NCBI RefSeq assembly: GCF_040363165.1
Contig: NZ_BSRG01000001.1
Coordinates: 186,001-250,000 of the forward strand
Reading direction: 5' to 3'
Length of the DNA stretch: 64,000 nt
Origin: Thermus sp. LT1-2-5
GTDB lineage: Bacteria; Deinococcota; Deinococci; Deinococcales; Thermaceae
Both the position numbers and the translations under genes were made by a program. Below are positions 44,857 through 56,232 of this stretch, in pieces (position 1 is the first letter of the stretch; each line of letters opens with the position of its first letter). The notes under the pieces were generated by a model that was given only the letters and a program-made list of their open reading frames with translations, was not told the origin of the DNA and searched no databases.

Positions 44857-45641
44857 AGGGGCCTCAGGACGATGACCTCCTCCAGGAGGGAAAGCTCCAC
44901 CAAGGGCTTGGCCCAAGCCCTAAGCTTCAGCCCCCCTTGCACCCGTTCCACCCGCTCCACCCTCCCCACGGGGATGCCCGCAGGGAAGAGGCCCAGGGGG
45001 GCCCCGGTGAGGAGGAGCTCCCCGGGGGCCACCTGGACCGAGGGGGGAAACTCCGCCAGGAGCCGGTCCGGGGGGGCGCCGCGGGCCACGCCCCGGCCCA
45101 GGGCCTTCTCGGGGCGCACCCCCACCTGGCTTTCCGGGTCCAGGAGGGTGCGCACCAGGGCCCGGTGGGCCTCCACCTCCACCACCAAGCCCACGAGCCC
45201 CTCGGGGGCGGTGACGGGCATGCCCACCCGGATCCCCTCCTGCTCCCCCAGGCCGATGACCAGGCGGCGGTAAAGCCCCGAAAGGTCTTCCCCCACCACG
45301 GGGGCCACGGCCACCACCCCCGGGGCCTGCTCCTGCCGCACCTTGAGGGCCCGGGAAAGCCGCTCCACCTCCAGGCGCAGCCGCTTGTTCTCCGCCTCCA
45401 ACGCCGCCACCTGGGCTCGCAGGGCCCGGTTTTCCCCGTAGAGGTCCTGGCGGTTCATCAGGGCGGCGAGGTTTGCCCTTAGGTTCTCCCCCAGGCGGTG
45501 GCCCAGGGCAGGAAGGGGGGCGGTGAGGGGGGAGAGGCCGAGGGCCACCCGGGGGGCTAGGGGCCGGGTAAGGGCGGCCAGGGCGAGCCCCAAGGCCAGG
45601 AGGAGGAGGAAGAGGAGGCGGCGCAGGGCGGTCTCGCTCAC
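44853..45641 (-). CDS. mreC: Rod shape-determining protein MreC
   Basis: A 262-residue protein: one N-terminal transmembrane anchor ([17 protein letters not shown]), a coiled coil (about 65-100, [21 protein letters not shown]) and a C-terminal two-barrel MreC domain ([21 protein letters not shown]). The GTG at 45641 overlaps the maf stop (GTGA); upstream in-frame sequence is maf antiframe and not credible. MreC scaffolds PBP2 activation in the periplasm. Confidence 0.92.
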   Translation of the reverse strand: MSETALRRLLFLLLLALGLALAALTRPLAPRVALGLSPLTAPLPALGHRLGENLRANLAALMNRQDLYGENRALRAQVAALEAENKRLRLEVERLSRALKVRQEQAPGVVAVAPVVGEDLSGLYRRLVIGLGEQEGIRVGMPVTAPEGLVGLVVEVEAHRALVRTLLDPESQVGVRPEKALGRGVARGAPPDRLLAEFPPSVQVAPGELLLTGAPLGLFPAGIPVGRVERVERVQGGLKLRAWAKPLVELSLLEEVIVLRPL

Positions 45642-46201
45642 GGCCTGAACCCCCTTTGCCAAAGGAGGGCGAAGACCCGGGCCACGGGCAGGCCCACCAC
45701 CGTGTAGAAGTCCCCTTCCACCCGCTCCAAAAGGGCCATGCCGAGCCCCTGGGCCCCATAACCCCCCGCCTTGTCCAGGCCCTCGCCGCTTTGCACGTAC
45801 CAGGCGATCTCCTCTTCGGTGAGGGCGCGGAAGCGCACCGCAGCCGTGTGCACCTCCACCACCACGTCCCAAGGCGTGCGCAGGTAGATGGCGGTGTGCA
45901 CCCGGTGGGTTCTGCCGGAAAGGAGCCGGAGGAAGAGGCGGTTTTCCTCCGGGTCCTTGGGCTTGCCCAAGGCCTTGCCCTCCAGGTCCACCACGGTGTC
46001 CGCCGCCAGGACCCAGGCCCCTTCCACCCTTTCCCCCTTGCGGCGGGCGAGGGTTAGGGCGAGCTCGGGCGGGGGAAGGGCCAGGTCCTCCTCCGCCACC
46101 CCGGGGACCACCACCTTTAGGGGGTAGCCCAGGGCCTCGAGGAGGGCCTTGCGCCTAGGGCTTCCCGAGGCCAGGACTAAAGGGGTTCGCCCGCCTGCCA
46201 A
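45638..46201 (-). CDS. maf: Maf family nucleotide pyrophosphatase
   Basis: A 187-residue Maf/YhdE pyrophosphatase beginning [23 protein letters not shown], shown in part, with the catalytic SGSPRR motif and [17 protein letters not shown]. It hydrolyses dTTP/UTP or modified nucleotides. The TTG at 46201 is supported by an excellent Shine-Dalgarno sequence (AAAGGAGGTG) 9 nt upstream. The start lies 25 bp inside the preceding phospholipase-D-like gene. It leads directly into mreC. Confidence 0.93.
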   Translation of the reverse strand: MAGGRTPLVLASGSPRRKALLEALGYPLKVVVPGVAEEDLALPPPELALTLARRKGERVEGAWVLAADTVVDLEGKALGKPKDPEENRLFLRLLSGRTHRVHTAIYLRTPWDVVVEVHTAAVRFRALTEEEIAWYVQSGEGLDKAGGYGAQGLGMALLERVEGDFYTVVGLPVARVFALLWQRGFRP

Positions 46202-47301
46202 AGCCTTAACACCTCCTTTCGGTAGGCCTCCGCCAGGGAGGGGCTTTTTAGGACCAGGAGGTTTTCGTTGTTGACCTCCCGGGCCCGGAAGGAGAAGTTG
46301 TAGCTCCCCGTGATCACCTGGGTGCCGTCCAGGACCATGACCTTGTGGTGGAGGGTGTAGGGGTTAGCGTCCTTGCGCACGGGAATGCCCCCTTGCGCCA
46401 GGGCCTCGTCCCGGCTGTCCCCCAGGTTTCGGGCCTCGAGGACCACCCGCACCTCCACACCGCGCCCCTTGGCCTCTAGGAGGGCGTCCACGATCTCCCG
46501 GTCCGTGAGGACGAAGGCGGCCACCAGGACCTCTTGCTTGACCCCCCGGACCGCTCTGAGGATGGCCTCCTGGGCGAGGCCGCCCCCCTTGGGGCTAAAG
46601 TAGGCCACCCCCTCCACCCCTTCCAGGGCGAAGGCCACGGGGCGGCCCAGGCCCTCCTTGACCCCGCTAAAGAGGGCCTGGAACTCCCGGGCGTAGCCCT
46701 CCGCCAGGGTGGGGGAGGGGAGGAGGAGGGCGTTTTCGTTGTTGCGGGCGAAGGCGTTCCAGGTCATGTTCACGCTCCCCGTCCAGACCGCCTTCTGGTC
46801 CACCACCAGGAACTTGTGGTGCATAAAGCCCTCCCGCTCGTCGTAGCAGACGGGGATGCCGGCGATTTCCTCGCATCCCGGGGCAAGGGGCTTTACCTCC
46901 CGCAGGAGGGCGCGGGGCAGGCGGGGCGGCTCCTCCTTCTGCCCCAAGGAGGCGGCCAGCAAATAGCGGCGGAAGTCGTCCCGGTAGTCGCTTTCCCCGT
47001 AGAGGCGCACCCGCACCCCCCGGGCCTTGGCCTCCAGGAGCCCGCGGGCGATTTGGAGGTCGCGGAACTCGTAGAAGGCCCCGTCCAGGCTCTCCTCCGC
47101 CGAGGCCATGAGGGCGAGGAGCCGGGCCTTGGCCCTGTCCCCCTCCTGGGGCATGAAGTAGGCCTCAGCCCCTCCCGCCTCCGGCAGGGGTGGGGCGGGC
47201 TTGCGGAGCTCCTGGTAGGCCCAAAGGAGGAGAAGGACGAGGAGGACCAGGTAGCCGGGAAGCCCCCCCAGGGTCTTTGGCCTCCGCCGCCTAGTACCCA
47301 C
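46177..47301 (-). CDS. Membrane-anchored phospholipase D-like protein
   Basis: A 374-residue protein. A basic N-terminus and one transmembrane anchor ([17 protein letters not shown]) are followed by two PLD domains, each with an HKD motif: [18 protein letters not shown] and [18 protein letters not shown]. This is the two-motif arrangement of active PLD-family phosphodiesterases; the substrate could be phospholipid or nucleic acid. The GTG at 47301 follows GGGGAGGAGGCGG and lies within the end of deoC (11-bp overlap). Its 3' end overlaps maf. Confidence 0.88.
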   Translation of the reverse strand: MGTRRRRPKTLGGLPGYLVLLVLLLLWAYQELRKPAPPLPEAGGAEAYFMPQEGDRAKARLLALMASAEESLDGAFYEFRDLQIARGLLEAKARGVRVRLYGESDYRDDFRRYLLAASLGQKEEPPRLPRALLREVKPLAPGCEEIAGIPVCYDEREGFMHHKFLVVDQKAVWTGSVNMTWNAFARNNENALLLPSPTLAEGYAREFQALFSGVKEGLGRPVAFALEGVEGVAYFSPKGGGLAQEAILRAVRGVKQEVLVAAFVLTDREIVDALLEAKGRGVEVRVVLEARNLGDSRDEALAQGGIPVRKDANPYTLHHKVMVLDGTQVITGSYNFSFRAREVNNENLLVLKSPSLAEAYRKEVLRLWQAGEPL

Positions 47302-47950
47302 CCGCCTCCTCCCCCCGCACCAAGGCCACGCCGCTGGAGGTGCCAAGCCGGCTCGCCCCCGCCGCCAGGAGCTTGAGGGCGGTTTCCCGGTGGCGGATGC
47401 CCCCCGCCGCCTTAACCTGGGCCCGGCCCCGGGCCACCCGCACCAGGAGTTCCACGTCCTCGAGGCTCGCCCCCCGGGGGCCAAAGCCCGTGGAGGTCTT
47501 GAGGAAGTCGGCCCCGCCCCGGATGGCGGCCTCCGCCAGGGCCTCCAAGGCCTCCGGGGTGAAGTACCCCGTTTCCAGGATCACCTTGAGCACCGCCCGG
47601 GGCACCGCCTGGCGCACGGTGCGCACCTCCTCCTCCACGTAGGCCAGGTCTCCCGCGAGGGCCCGGCCCAGGTGGACCACCATGTCGATTTCCTCCGCCC
47701 CCCGGGCGTAGGCTAGGCTGGCCTCGAGGGCCTTCACCTCCTTCTCCTGGTACCCCAAGGGGAAGCCCACCACCGTCACCAGGCGGAAGGGCGCATGGGG
47801 GTAGCGCTCCCGCACGAAGCCCACGTAGGAAGGGGGGATGCAAAGGCCATAGAAGCCGTACTCCAGGGCCTCTTCCGCCACCTTCAAAATCTCTTCCGGG
47901 GTGGCGGTGGGCTTCAGGAGGGTGTGATCGATGTGGGCTGCTAGGTCCAT
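47291..47950 (-). CDS. deoC: Deoxyribose-phosphate aldolase
   Basis: A 219-residue class I aldolase cleaving deoxyribose-5-phosphate to glyceraldehyde-3-phosphate and acetaldehyde. The start IDHTLLKPTATPEEI is typical. The Schiff-base lysine is in FLKTSTGFGPRGAS and the second lysine in VKAAGGIR. TATGAT lies 8 bp before the ATG and there is no Shine-Dalgarno sequence. It heads a run through PLD, maf, mreC, mreD, mrdA and minC, all overlapping or closely spaced. Confidence 0.95.
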   Translation of the reverse strand: MDLAAHIDHTLLKPTATPEEILKVAEEALEYGFYGLCIPPSYVGFVRERYPHAPFRLVTVVGFPLGYQEKEVKALEASLAYARGAEEIDMVVHLGRALAGDLAYVEEEVRTVRQAVPRAVLKVILETGYFTPEALEALAEAAIRGGADFLKTSTGFGPRGASLEDVELLVRVARGRAQVKAAGGIRHRETALKLLAAGASRLGTSSGVALVRGEEAGGY

Positions 47951-47992
47951 ACCCTGCCATCATACGCAAGGGGCGTGATAGGATGAAAAGAG

Positions 47993-48014
47993 GCCCCCAA
48001 GCGGGGCTTTTTTT
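47993..48014 (+). terminator. Terminator-like hairpin in the ychF leader
   Basis: GCCCC / GGGGC around CAAGC, followed by seven T (48008-48014), ending 9 bp before the ychF ATG. No rightward gene lies upstream that would need a terminator. It therefore sits in the ychF 5' UTR downstream of a weak -10 candidate (TAGGAT, 47980-47985). Confidence 0.6.
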
Positions 48015-48023
48015 GAGGTAAGC

Positions 48024-49130
48024 ATGCTTGCAGTCGGCATCGTAGGTCTACCCAACGTGGGCAAGTCCACCCTCTTCAACGCCCTGACCCGGGCGGGCGC
48101 CTTGGCGGCCAACTACCCCTTCGCCACCATAGACAAGAACGTGGGGGTGGTGCCCCTGGAGGATGAAAGGCTTTACGCCTTGCAGAAGGTCTTCGCCAAA
48201 GGGGAGCGGGTGCCCCCCGTGGTGCCCACCCACGTGGAGTTTGTGGACATCGCCGGCCTCGTGAAGGGGGCCCACAAAGGGGAGGGCTTGGGCAACCAGT
48301 TCTTGGCCCACATCCGCGAGGTGGCGGCCATCGCCCACGTCCTCCGTTGCTTCCCCGACCCCGAGGTGGTCCACGTCATGGGCCGGGTGGACCCCTTGGA
48401 GGATGCGGAGGTGGTGGAAACCGAGCTCTTCCTCGCCGACTTAGCCACCTTGGAGCGCCGCCTTGAGCGCCTGCGCAAGGAGGCCCGGGCCGACCGGGAA
48501 AAGCTTCCCCTCTTGGAGGCGGGAGAGGCGCTTTACGCCCACCTCCAGGAGGGGCGGCCCGCCCGCACCTATCCCCCTTCCGACGAGGTGCGCCGCTTCC
48601 TGAAGGAAACCCCCCTCCTCACCGCCAAACCGGTGATCTACGTGGCCAACGTGGCGGAGGAGGACCTTCCCGAGGGGGAAGGGAACCCCTACGTCCAGGC
48701 GGTGCGGAGGAAGGCCGAGGCGGAAGGGGCTGGGGTGGTGGTGGTTTCCGCCAAGCTGGAGGCGGAGCTCGCCGAACTCCCCGAGGAGGAGGCCAAGGAG
48801 CTTCTGGCCGCCTATGGCCTCACACAAAGCGGCCTGCAACGCTTGGCCCAGGCGGGGTATAGGGCCTTGGGGCTTGTCACCTTCTTCACCGCCGGGGAGA
48901 AGGAGGTGCGGGCCTGGACGGTGCGCCACGGGGCCAAGGCCCCAGAGGCGGCGGGGGAGATCCACTCGGACATGGAGCGGGGCTTCATCCGGGCCGAGGT
49001 AATCCCGTGGGACAAGCTGGTGGAGGCTGGGGGGTGGGCCCGGGCCAAGGAGCGGGGTTGGGTGCGCCTCGAGGGCAGGGACTACGAGGTGCAAGACGGG
49101 GATGTGATCTATGTGCTCTTCAACGCATGA
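48024..49130 (+). CDS. ychF: Redox-regulated ATPase YchF
   Basis: A 368-residue Obg-family P-loop protein that prefers ATP and binds ribosomes. G1 is [15 protein letters not shown] and G3 is [20 protein letters not shown]. An antiparallel coiled coil is followed by a C-terminal TGS domain (about 280-365, [20 protein letters not shown]). GAGGTAAGC precedes the ATG. The gene is single, preceded by a terminator-like leader hairpin and followed by the tRNA-Met promoter. Confidence 0.96.
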   Translation: MLAVGIVGLPNVGKSTLFNALTRAGALAANYPFATIDKNVGVVPLEDERLYALQKVFAKGERVPPVVPTHVEFVDIAGLVKGAHKGEGLGNQFLAHIREVAAIAHVLRCFPDPEVVHVMGRVDPLEDAEVVETELFLADLATLERRLERLRKEARADREKLPLLEAGEALYAHLQEGRPARTYPPSDEVRRFLKETPLLTAKPVIYVANVAEEDLPEGEGNPYVQAVRRKAEAEGAGVVVVSAKLEAELAELPEEEAKELLAAYGLTQSGLQRLAQAGYRALGLVTFFTAGEKEVRAWTVRHGAKAPEAAGEIHSDMERGFIRAEVIPWDKLVEAGGWARAKERGWVRLEGRDYEVQDGDVIYVLFNA

Positions 49131-49142
49131 GCCCCTTCCAGC

Positions 49143-49171
49143 TTGACCGAACCCTAAGTCTCCCCTAAGAT
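49143..49171 (+). promoter_or_regulatory. Promoter of tRNA-Met
   Basis: TTGACC (49143-49148), a 17-bp spacer and TAAGAT (49166-49171), 19 bp before the mature tRNA 5' end. Confidence 0.8.
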
Positions 49172-49190
49172 GGGGTTGCCTGGCGCCCTT

Positions 49191-49267
49191 GGCGGCGTAG
49201 CTCAGGTGGTTAGAGCACACGACTCATAATCGTGGTGTCGTGGGTTCGAGTCCCACCGCCGCCACCA
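49191..49267 (+). tRNA. tRNA-Met (CAT), elongator
   Basis: A 77-nt cloverleaf with encoded CCA. The acceptor GGCGGCG/CGCCGCC, D-arm GCTC..GAGC, anticodon stem CACGA/TCGTG around CTCATAA, and TTCGAGT T-loop are all present. The absence of the three G-C pairs of initiators, and the GTAGCTCAG..GTTAGAGCACA body shared with bacterial elongator tRNA-Met, argue against initiator Met or Ile2. Confidence 0.95.
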
Positions 49268-49284
49268 GCGCCGGAGGAAAACGG

Positions 49285-49320
49285 CTTCCGCCCCGTTCCC
49301 AAGGGCGGAAGTTTCTTTTT
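49285..49320 (+). terminator. Terminator of tRNA-Met
   Basis: CTTCCGCCC (49285-49293) pairs with GGGCGGAAG (49303-49311), followed by TTTCTTTTT. Confidence 0.85.
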
Positions 49321-49559
49321 CCCGCATGTGGGCACCCCCCTTAGTGGGCACGTCGTGGGAACACAATCATGTGAACGAACCGAGTACAAAACGGAACAGA
49401 AAAGGAACTTTATGGAAAGGCTATCGGAATAGCAGGAGGTTCTCTGGTAGGACGGCGAGGCTTGCGGGTGTTGGGCTTTAGGCGCTTGATGGGGTGCTGG
49501 GGTTCCCCTCCTTGCCCTGGGGCTACTTTTTGCCGCCCCAAGCCGCTAGAGTGGGAAGC
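49321..49559. other. Non-coding, AT-richer gap between tRNA-Met and hemL
   Basis: About 240 bp without a credible gene. The first 120 bp are conspicuously A-rich for this genome (for example ACAAAACGGAACAGAAAAGG) and begin with two copies of GTGGGCAC separated by 8 bp. The last part carries TAGAGT 7 bp before hemL. It may be an old integration scar beside the tRNA gene, but no integrase or att repeat is visible. Confidence 0.4.
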
Positions 49560-50834
49560 ATGGAACGCTCCACCTCCGCCAGGCTTTTCGCCGAGGCAAC
49601 CCAGCACATCCCAGGCGGTGTTTCCAGTCCCGTGCGGGCCTTTCGGGCCGTGGGGGGAACCCCCGTGTTCCTGGTGCGGGGGGAAGGCGCCTACGCCTTT
49701 GACGCCGACGGCAACCGCTACCTGGACTACGTGATGAGCTGGGGGCCCCTGATCCTAGGCCACGCCCACCCCGAGGTGGTGGCGCGGGTGAAGGAGGTGG
49801 CGGAAAAGGGGCTCACCTTTGGGGCACCCCACCCCTTGGAGGTGGCCTTGGCCCAGGCGGTGAAGCGGGCCTACCCCTGGGTGGACCTGGTGCGCTTCGT
49901 GAGCACCGGGACCGAGGCTACCATGTCCGCCATCCGCCTCGCCCGGGGGTACACGGGCAGGAAGTACGTGGTGAAGTTCCGCGGCAACTACCACGGCCAT
50001 GCGGACGGCCTCCTGGTGGAGGCGGGCTCGGGGGCCCTCACCTTCGGCGTGCCCTCCAGCGCCGGGGTGCCCGAGGAGTACGCCCGGCTCACCCTGGTCC
50101 TGGAGTACAACGACCCCGAGGGGCTGAGGGCGCTTTTGCGCGCCCGGGGCGAGGAGATCGCCGCTATCATCTTTGAGCCGGTGGTGGGGAACGCCGGGGT
50201 CCTCATCCCCACGGAGGCGTTTTTAGAGGCGTTGCACGAGGCCAAGGACTACGGCGTCCTCCTCATCGCCGACGAGGTGATGACGGGCTTCCGCTTGGCC
50301 TTCGGCGGGGCCACGGAGCGGCTTGGCCTCAAGCCGGACCTGGTCACCTTGGGGAAGATCCTGGGCGGAGGGCTTCCCGCCGCCGCCTACGCCGGGAGGC
50401 GGGAGATCATGGAGCAGGTGGCCCCCTTGGGGCCCGTCTACCAGGCGGGGACGCTTTCCGGCAACCCCTTGGCCATGGCGGCGGGGCTCGCCACCCTGGA
50501 GATCTTGGAGAAAAACCCGGGCTACTACGCCCAGCTGGAGGCCCTAGGGGCCACGCTGGAGGCGGGGCTTAGGGAGGTGCTGGGGGAGAAGGGCATCCCC
50601 CATGCCGTGAACCGCATGGGCTCCATGCTGACCGTCTTCTTCACCGAAGGCCCGGTCCGCACCTTCCAGGAGGCTAGGCGCACGGACACGGAGCTTTTTA
50701 AGCGCTTCTTCCACGGGCTTTTGGACCGGGGGGTCTACTGGCCGCCCTCCAACTTCGAGGCGGCCTTCCTCTCCGTGGCCCACACCGAGAAGGAGGTGGA
50801 AAGAACCCTAGAGGCGCTGGACGAAGCCCTTTAG
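49560..50834 (+). CDS. hemL: Glutamate-1-semialdehyde 2,1-aminomutase
   Basis: A 424-residue PLP enzyme producing 5-aminolevulinate in the C5 haem pathway. Conserved segments are HIPGGVSSPVRAF at the N-terminus, the FVSTGTEATMSAIRLARG phosphate site, and the Schiff-base lysine in LVTLGKILGGGLPAAAYAG. ATG 49560 gives the family start; TAGAGT lies 7 bp upstream and there is no Shine-Dalgarno sequence. It is followed by the antiporter gene after 9 bp. Confidence 0.96.
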   Translation: MERSTSARLFAEATQHIPGGVSSPVRAFRAVGGTPVFLVRGEGAYAFDADGNRYLDYVMSWGPLILGHAHPEVVARVKEVAEKGLTFGAPHPLEVALAQAVKRAYPWVDLVRFVSTGTEATMSAIRLARGYTGRKYVVKFRGNYHGHADGLLVEAGSGALTFGVPSSAGVPEEYARLTLVLEYNDPEGLRALLRARGEEIAAIIFEPVVGNAGVLIPTEAFLEALHEAKDYGVLLIADEVMTGFRLAFGGATERLGLKPDLVTLGKILGGGLPAAAYAGRREIMEQVAPLGPVYQAGTLSGNPLAMAAGLATLEILEKNPGYYAQLEALGATLEAGLREVLGEKGIPHAVNRMGSMLTVFFTEGPVRTFQEARRTDTELFKRFFHGLLDRGVYWPPSNFEAAFLSVAHTEKEVERTLEALDEAL

Positions 50835-50843
50835 AATGGGGGC

Positions 50844-52052
50844 ATGGCCGGCGCCTCCGCCGACCTCTTCTTGTTTGGAAGCTCGGTCCTTCTTCTTCTG
50901 AGTATTCTCTTGAGCCGAGTTTCGCAACGGTTCGGCATCCCTGCCCTGCTTCTCTTTCTTGTCCTAGGGATGCTGGCCGGTTCCGACGGTCCCGGGGGCA
51001 TCTACTTTGACGATGCTCGCCTGGCCCAGGGCCTTGGGGTGATGGCCCTGGCCTTCATCCTGTTTGCCGGCGGTTTAGACACGGAGTGGACCCGGGTGCG
51101 CTCGGTTTTTCTGCCTGGCCTGGTCCTCGCCACCATGGGGGTAGTCCTCACCGCCTGGCTGGTGGGCATTTTTGCTAGCCTAGTTTTAGGCTTTCCTCCC
51201 CTTCTGGGCTTCCTCCTTGGAGCCATCGTCTCCTCTACGGATGCGGCCGCCGTCTTCAGCGTACTCCGGGCCCGTGGGGTGCGGCTTAGGGAACGGCTTA
51301 AGGCCCTTCTTGAGCTGGAATCGGGGGTTAACGATCCCATGGCTATTCTGCTCACTGTGGCCCTCACGGCTCTCCTTCTGGGTGTGGCCCGGCCAGGAGA
51401 CCTGGTGTGGATGGGGTTCAAACAGCTGGGTTTAGGCCTGGCCCTCGGGTATGCCCTGGGTCGGGTCACCGCTTGGGCTTGGAACGAGTTTGGCTTCCAT
51501 TACCGGGGTTTAAGGCTCCTCCTGAGCTTTGCTTTGGTACTTTTCAGCTACGGTCTCACGGCTGTCCTGGGAGGAAGCGGTTTTGCTGCCGTGTACGTGG
51601 CAGGGTTGGTGGTGGGCTCCGCATCCTTAAAGCACAAGGACGAGCTTCTCCTCTTTCATGACGGTGTAGCATGGATCATGCAGGTGGTGATGTTCTTGGT
51701 GCTAGGCCTATTGGTATTTCCCTCTCAATTGCCTGGGGTGGCTCTTCAAGGGGCCCTTGTAGCCTTTTTCTTAATGTTCGTAGCCCGTCCCCTGGCTATA
51801 GCCCTTTGCCTTCTCCCCTTTCGGTGGTCTTGGCGGGAAGTCCTCCTGGTGGGATGGGTAGGCCTAAGGGGAGCTGTGCCCATTGTGCTCGCTACCTACC
51901 CCCTCTTAGCCGGAGTTCCTGGAGCCAATGTCCTCTTCAACCTGGTCTTTTTCGTTGTGCTCCTTTCCGTGGCGCTTCAAGGACCCACCTTGGGGCTTGT
52001 GGCCCGGGGGTTGGGCTTAGAAGAGGAGCCTGCGGATGCGCTCCCTTCGTGA
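50844..52052 (+). CDS. Na+(K+)/H+ antiporter, NhaP/CPA1 type, no cytoplasmic domain
   Basis: A 402-residue, roughly 12-helix cation/proton antiporter beginning with GSSVLLLLSILLSRVSQRFG. It has the CPA1 core motifs GAIVSSTDAAAVFSVLR and ELESGVNDPMAILLT, the latter with the ion-binding Asp. NhaP2-type relatives usually carry an extra C-terminal RCK/CorC region; here the protein stops right after the membrane core. Codon use is very different from its neighbours: in a sample of about 49 codons only about 60% end in G/C, against roughly 90% or more nearby. This suggests horizontal acquisition. TAGAAT lies 6 bp upstream, overlapping the hemL stop. Confidence 0.9.
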   Translation: MAGASADLFLFGSSVLLLLSILLSRVSQRFGIPALLLFLVLGMLAGSDGPGGIYFDDARLAQGLGVMALAFILFAGGLDTEWTRVRSVFLPGLVLATMGVVLTAWLVGIFASLVLGFPPLLGFLLGAIVSSTDAAAVFSVLRARGVRLRERLKALLELESGVNDPMAILLTVALTALLLGVARPGDLVWMGFKQLGLGLALGYALGRVTAWAWNEFGFHYRGLRLLLSFALVLFSYGLTAVLGGSGFAAVYVAGLVVGSASLKHKDELLLFHDGVAWIMQVVMFLVLGLLVFPSQLPGVALQGALVAFFLMFVARPLAIALCLLPFRWSWREVLLVGWVGLRGAVPIVLATYPLLAGVPGANVLFNLVFFVVLLSVALQGPTLGLVARGLGLEEEPADALPS

Positions 52053-53340
52053 CCCCATCTGCGCCGTGGCCACCCCCCCGGGGAAGGGGGCCATCGGGGT
52101 GGTGCGCCTCTCCGGGGAGGGGGCCTTGGAGGTGGCGGCCCGGGTGTGGCGGGGCAAGGACCCGAGGCGGCTCAAGGGGGGGCGCTTCACCTTAGGGGAG
52201 GTGGTGGACCCCGTGACGGGGGAGGTCTTGGACCAGGCCCTTCTTCTGGTCTTCCGCGCCCCCCGGTCCTACACCGGGGAGGAGGCCTGCGAGTTCCACA
52301 CCCACGGCTCCCCGGCGGTGCTGCGGCGGGTCTTGGAGGCCCTTTACGCCGCCGGGGCCAGGCCTGCGGGGCCGGGAGAGTTCACCTTGCGGGCCTACCT
52401 GAACGGCAAGCTGGACCTGGCCCAGGCGGAGGCGGTCTTGGCCCTGGTGGAGGCGGAGGGGGACCTGGCCCGCAGGCAGGCCCTCCGGGCTCTGGAGGGG
52501 GCCTTTTCCCGCCGCATCGAGGCTTTGGAGAATAGGCTTTTAGACCTCCTGGCCCACATCCAGGCCCTCTTGGACTACCCCGAGGAGGGGGTGGAGCCCG
52601 TGGCGGCGGAAAGGACCATCCGGGAGGTCCTGGGGGAGGTGGAGGGTCTTTTGGCCCAGGCCCGGGCCTCCCGGCTGGCGCAAAAGGGGGCCCGCCTGGC
52701 CCTCATCGGCGCCCCCAACGCCGGGAAAAGTAGCCTTCTCAACGCCCTCTTGGGCTACGAGCGGGCCCTCGTTTCCCCCATTCCCGGCACCACCCGGGAC
52801 TACCTCGAGGCCCCCCTGGAGCTCTTCGGCATCCCCCTGGTGGCAGTGGACACCGCCGGGGTGCGGGACACAGAAGACCCCCTGGAGCGGGCCGGGGTGG
52901 AGCGGGCCTTGCGCATCGCCGAGGAGGCGGACCTCATCCTCTACGTGGTGGACCGCTCCCTCCCCAGGCCCGCCCCGCCCCCCCTGCCCTGGGAGCGCAC
53001 CCTCAGGGTGGCCACCAAGGCGGACCTCCCTCCCGCCTGGGAGGACCCCGGTTTCCTCCCCGTGTCCAGCCGCACGGGGGAGGGGATGGAGCGGTTGAAG
53101 GAAGCCATCCACAAGGCCCTCCTGGGGGAGGGAGGGGGGGAGTTTTTGCTCACGGAGCGGCAGGTGGAGGCGCTCCACCGGGCGCGGGAGCGGCTTTTGG
53201 AGGCCCTGGGCCTGCCCCAGGATCTCATGGGCCTCGCCCTGCAGGAAGCCCTGGAGGCCCTGAGCGCCCTCAGGGGCCGGGCCGAGGTGGCCGAGGCGGT
53301 GGTGGCCCGGGTGTTCCAGAACTTCTGCGTGGGGAAGTAG
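52036..53340 (+). CDS. mnmE: tRNA modification GTPase MnmE
   Basis: A 434-residue GTPase that, with MnmG, installs the 5-carboxymethylaminomethyl group on wobble U34. An N-terminal tetrahydrofolate-binding domain (about 1-118) is followed by a helical domain split around the G domain (about 215-360). G1 is GAPNAGKSS, G3 is DTAGVRDT and G4 is TKAD in place of the usual NKxD. The C-terminus FCVGK matches the catalytic FC[IVL]GK motif. It overlaps the antiporter gene by 17 bp, although codon usage returns to normal here. It abuts metX convergently. Confidence 0.96.
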   Translation: MRSLRDPICAVATPPGKGAIGVVRLSGEGALEVAARVWRGKDPRRLKGGRFTLGEVVDPVTGEVLDQALLLVFRAPRSYTGEEACEFHTHGSPAVLRRVLEALYAAGARPAGPGEFTLRAYLNGKLDLAQAEAVLALVEAEGDLARRQALRALEGAFSRRIEALENRLLDLLAHIQALLDYPEEGVEPVAAERTIREVLGEVEGLLAQARASRLAQKGARLALIGAPNAGKSSLLNALLGYERALVSPIPGTTRDYLEAPLELFGIPLVAVDTAGVRDTEDPLERAGVERALRIAEEADLILYVVDRSLPRPAPPPLPWERTLRVATKADLPPAWEDPGFLPVSSRTGEGMERLKEAIHKALLGEGGGEFLLTERQVEALHRARERLLEALGLPQDLMGLALQEALEALSALRGRAEVAEAVVARVFQNFCVGK

Positions 53341-56030
<2,690 letters not shown>

Positions 56031-56039
56031 TTAGGAGCC

Positions 56040-56068
56040 AGTGTAGGGAAAACCGGCTCCCCCGTCAA
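56040..56068 (-). promoter_or_regulatory. Promoter of the SAM-I riboswitch/metYX operon
   Basis: Minus strand TTGACG (56068-56063), a 17-bp spacer and TACACT (56045-56040). The start site is about 35 nt before the aptamer. It is back-to-back with the tRNA-Pro promoter, the two -35 boxes being 5 bp apart. Confidence 0.8.
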
Positions 56069-56073
56069 CCCCT

Positions 56074-56102
56074 TTGACCTTTTCTCCCCTATGGCCTATA
56101 CT
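56074..56102 (+). promoter_or_regulatory. Promoter of tRNA-Pro
   Basis: TTGACC (56074-56079), a 17-bp spacer and TATACT (56097-56102), 11 bp before the tRNA 5' end: a near-consensus promoter. Confidence 0.85.
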
Positions 56103-56113
56103 GGCTTCCGCTA

Positions 56114-56190
56114 CGGGGAGTAGCGCAGCCCGGTAGCGCACCTCGTTCGGGACGAGGGGGTCGCTGGTTCAAATCCAGTCTCCCCGACCA
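56114..56190 (+). tRNA. tRNA-Pro (CGG)
   Basis: A 77-nt cloverleaf with encoded CCA. The acceptor is CGGGGAG/CTCCCCG and the anticodon stem CCTCG/CGAGG surrounds TTCGGGA, giving anticodon CGG. The T-loop is TTCAAAT. The C1-G72 pair and overall body match bacterial tRNA-Pro. Confidence 0.96.
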
Positions 56191-56195
56191 TGAAG

Positions 56196-56217
56196 GCCGG
56201 CCCTCGGGCCGGCTTTT
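56196..56217 (+). terminator. Terminator of tRNA-Pro
   Basis: GCCGGCCC / GGGCCGGC with a minimal loop, followed by TTTT, 5 bp after the tRNA 3' end. The next gene's -10 box follows immediately. Confidence 0.75.
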
Positions 56218-56232
56218 CCGTATACTCCGGGC

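Noticed and set aside
49191-49267. tRNA with CAT anticodon as initiator Met or lysidine Ile2
   Set aside because: No three consecutive G-C pairs in the anticodon stem, no 1-72 mismatch, and the body matches elongator tRNA-Met.
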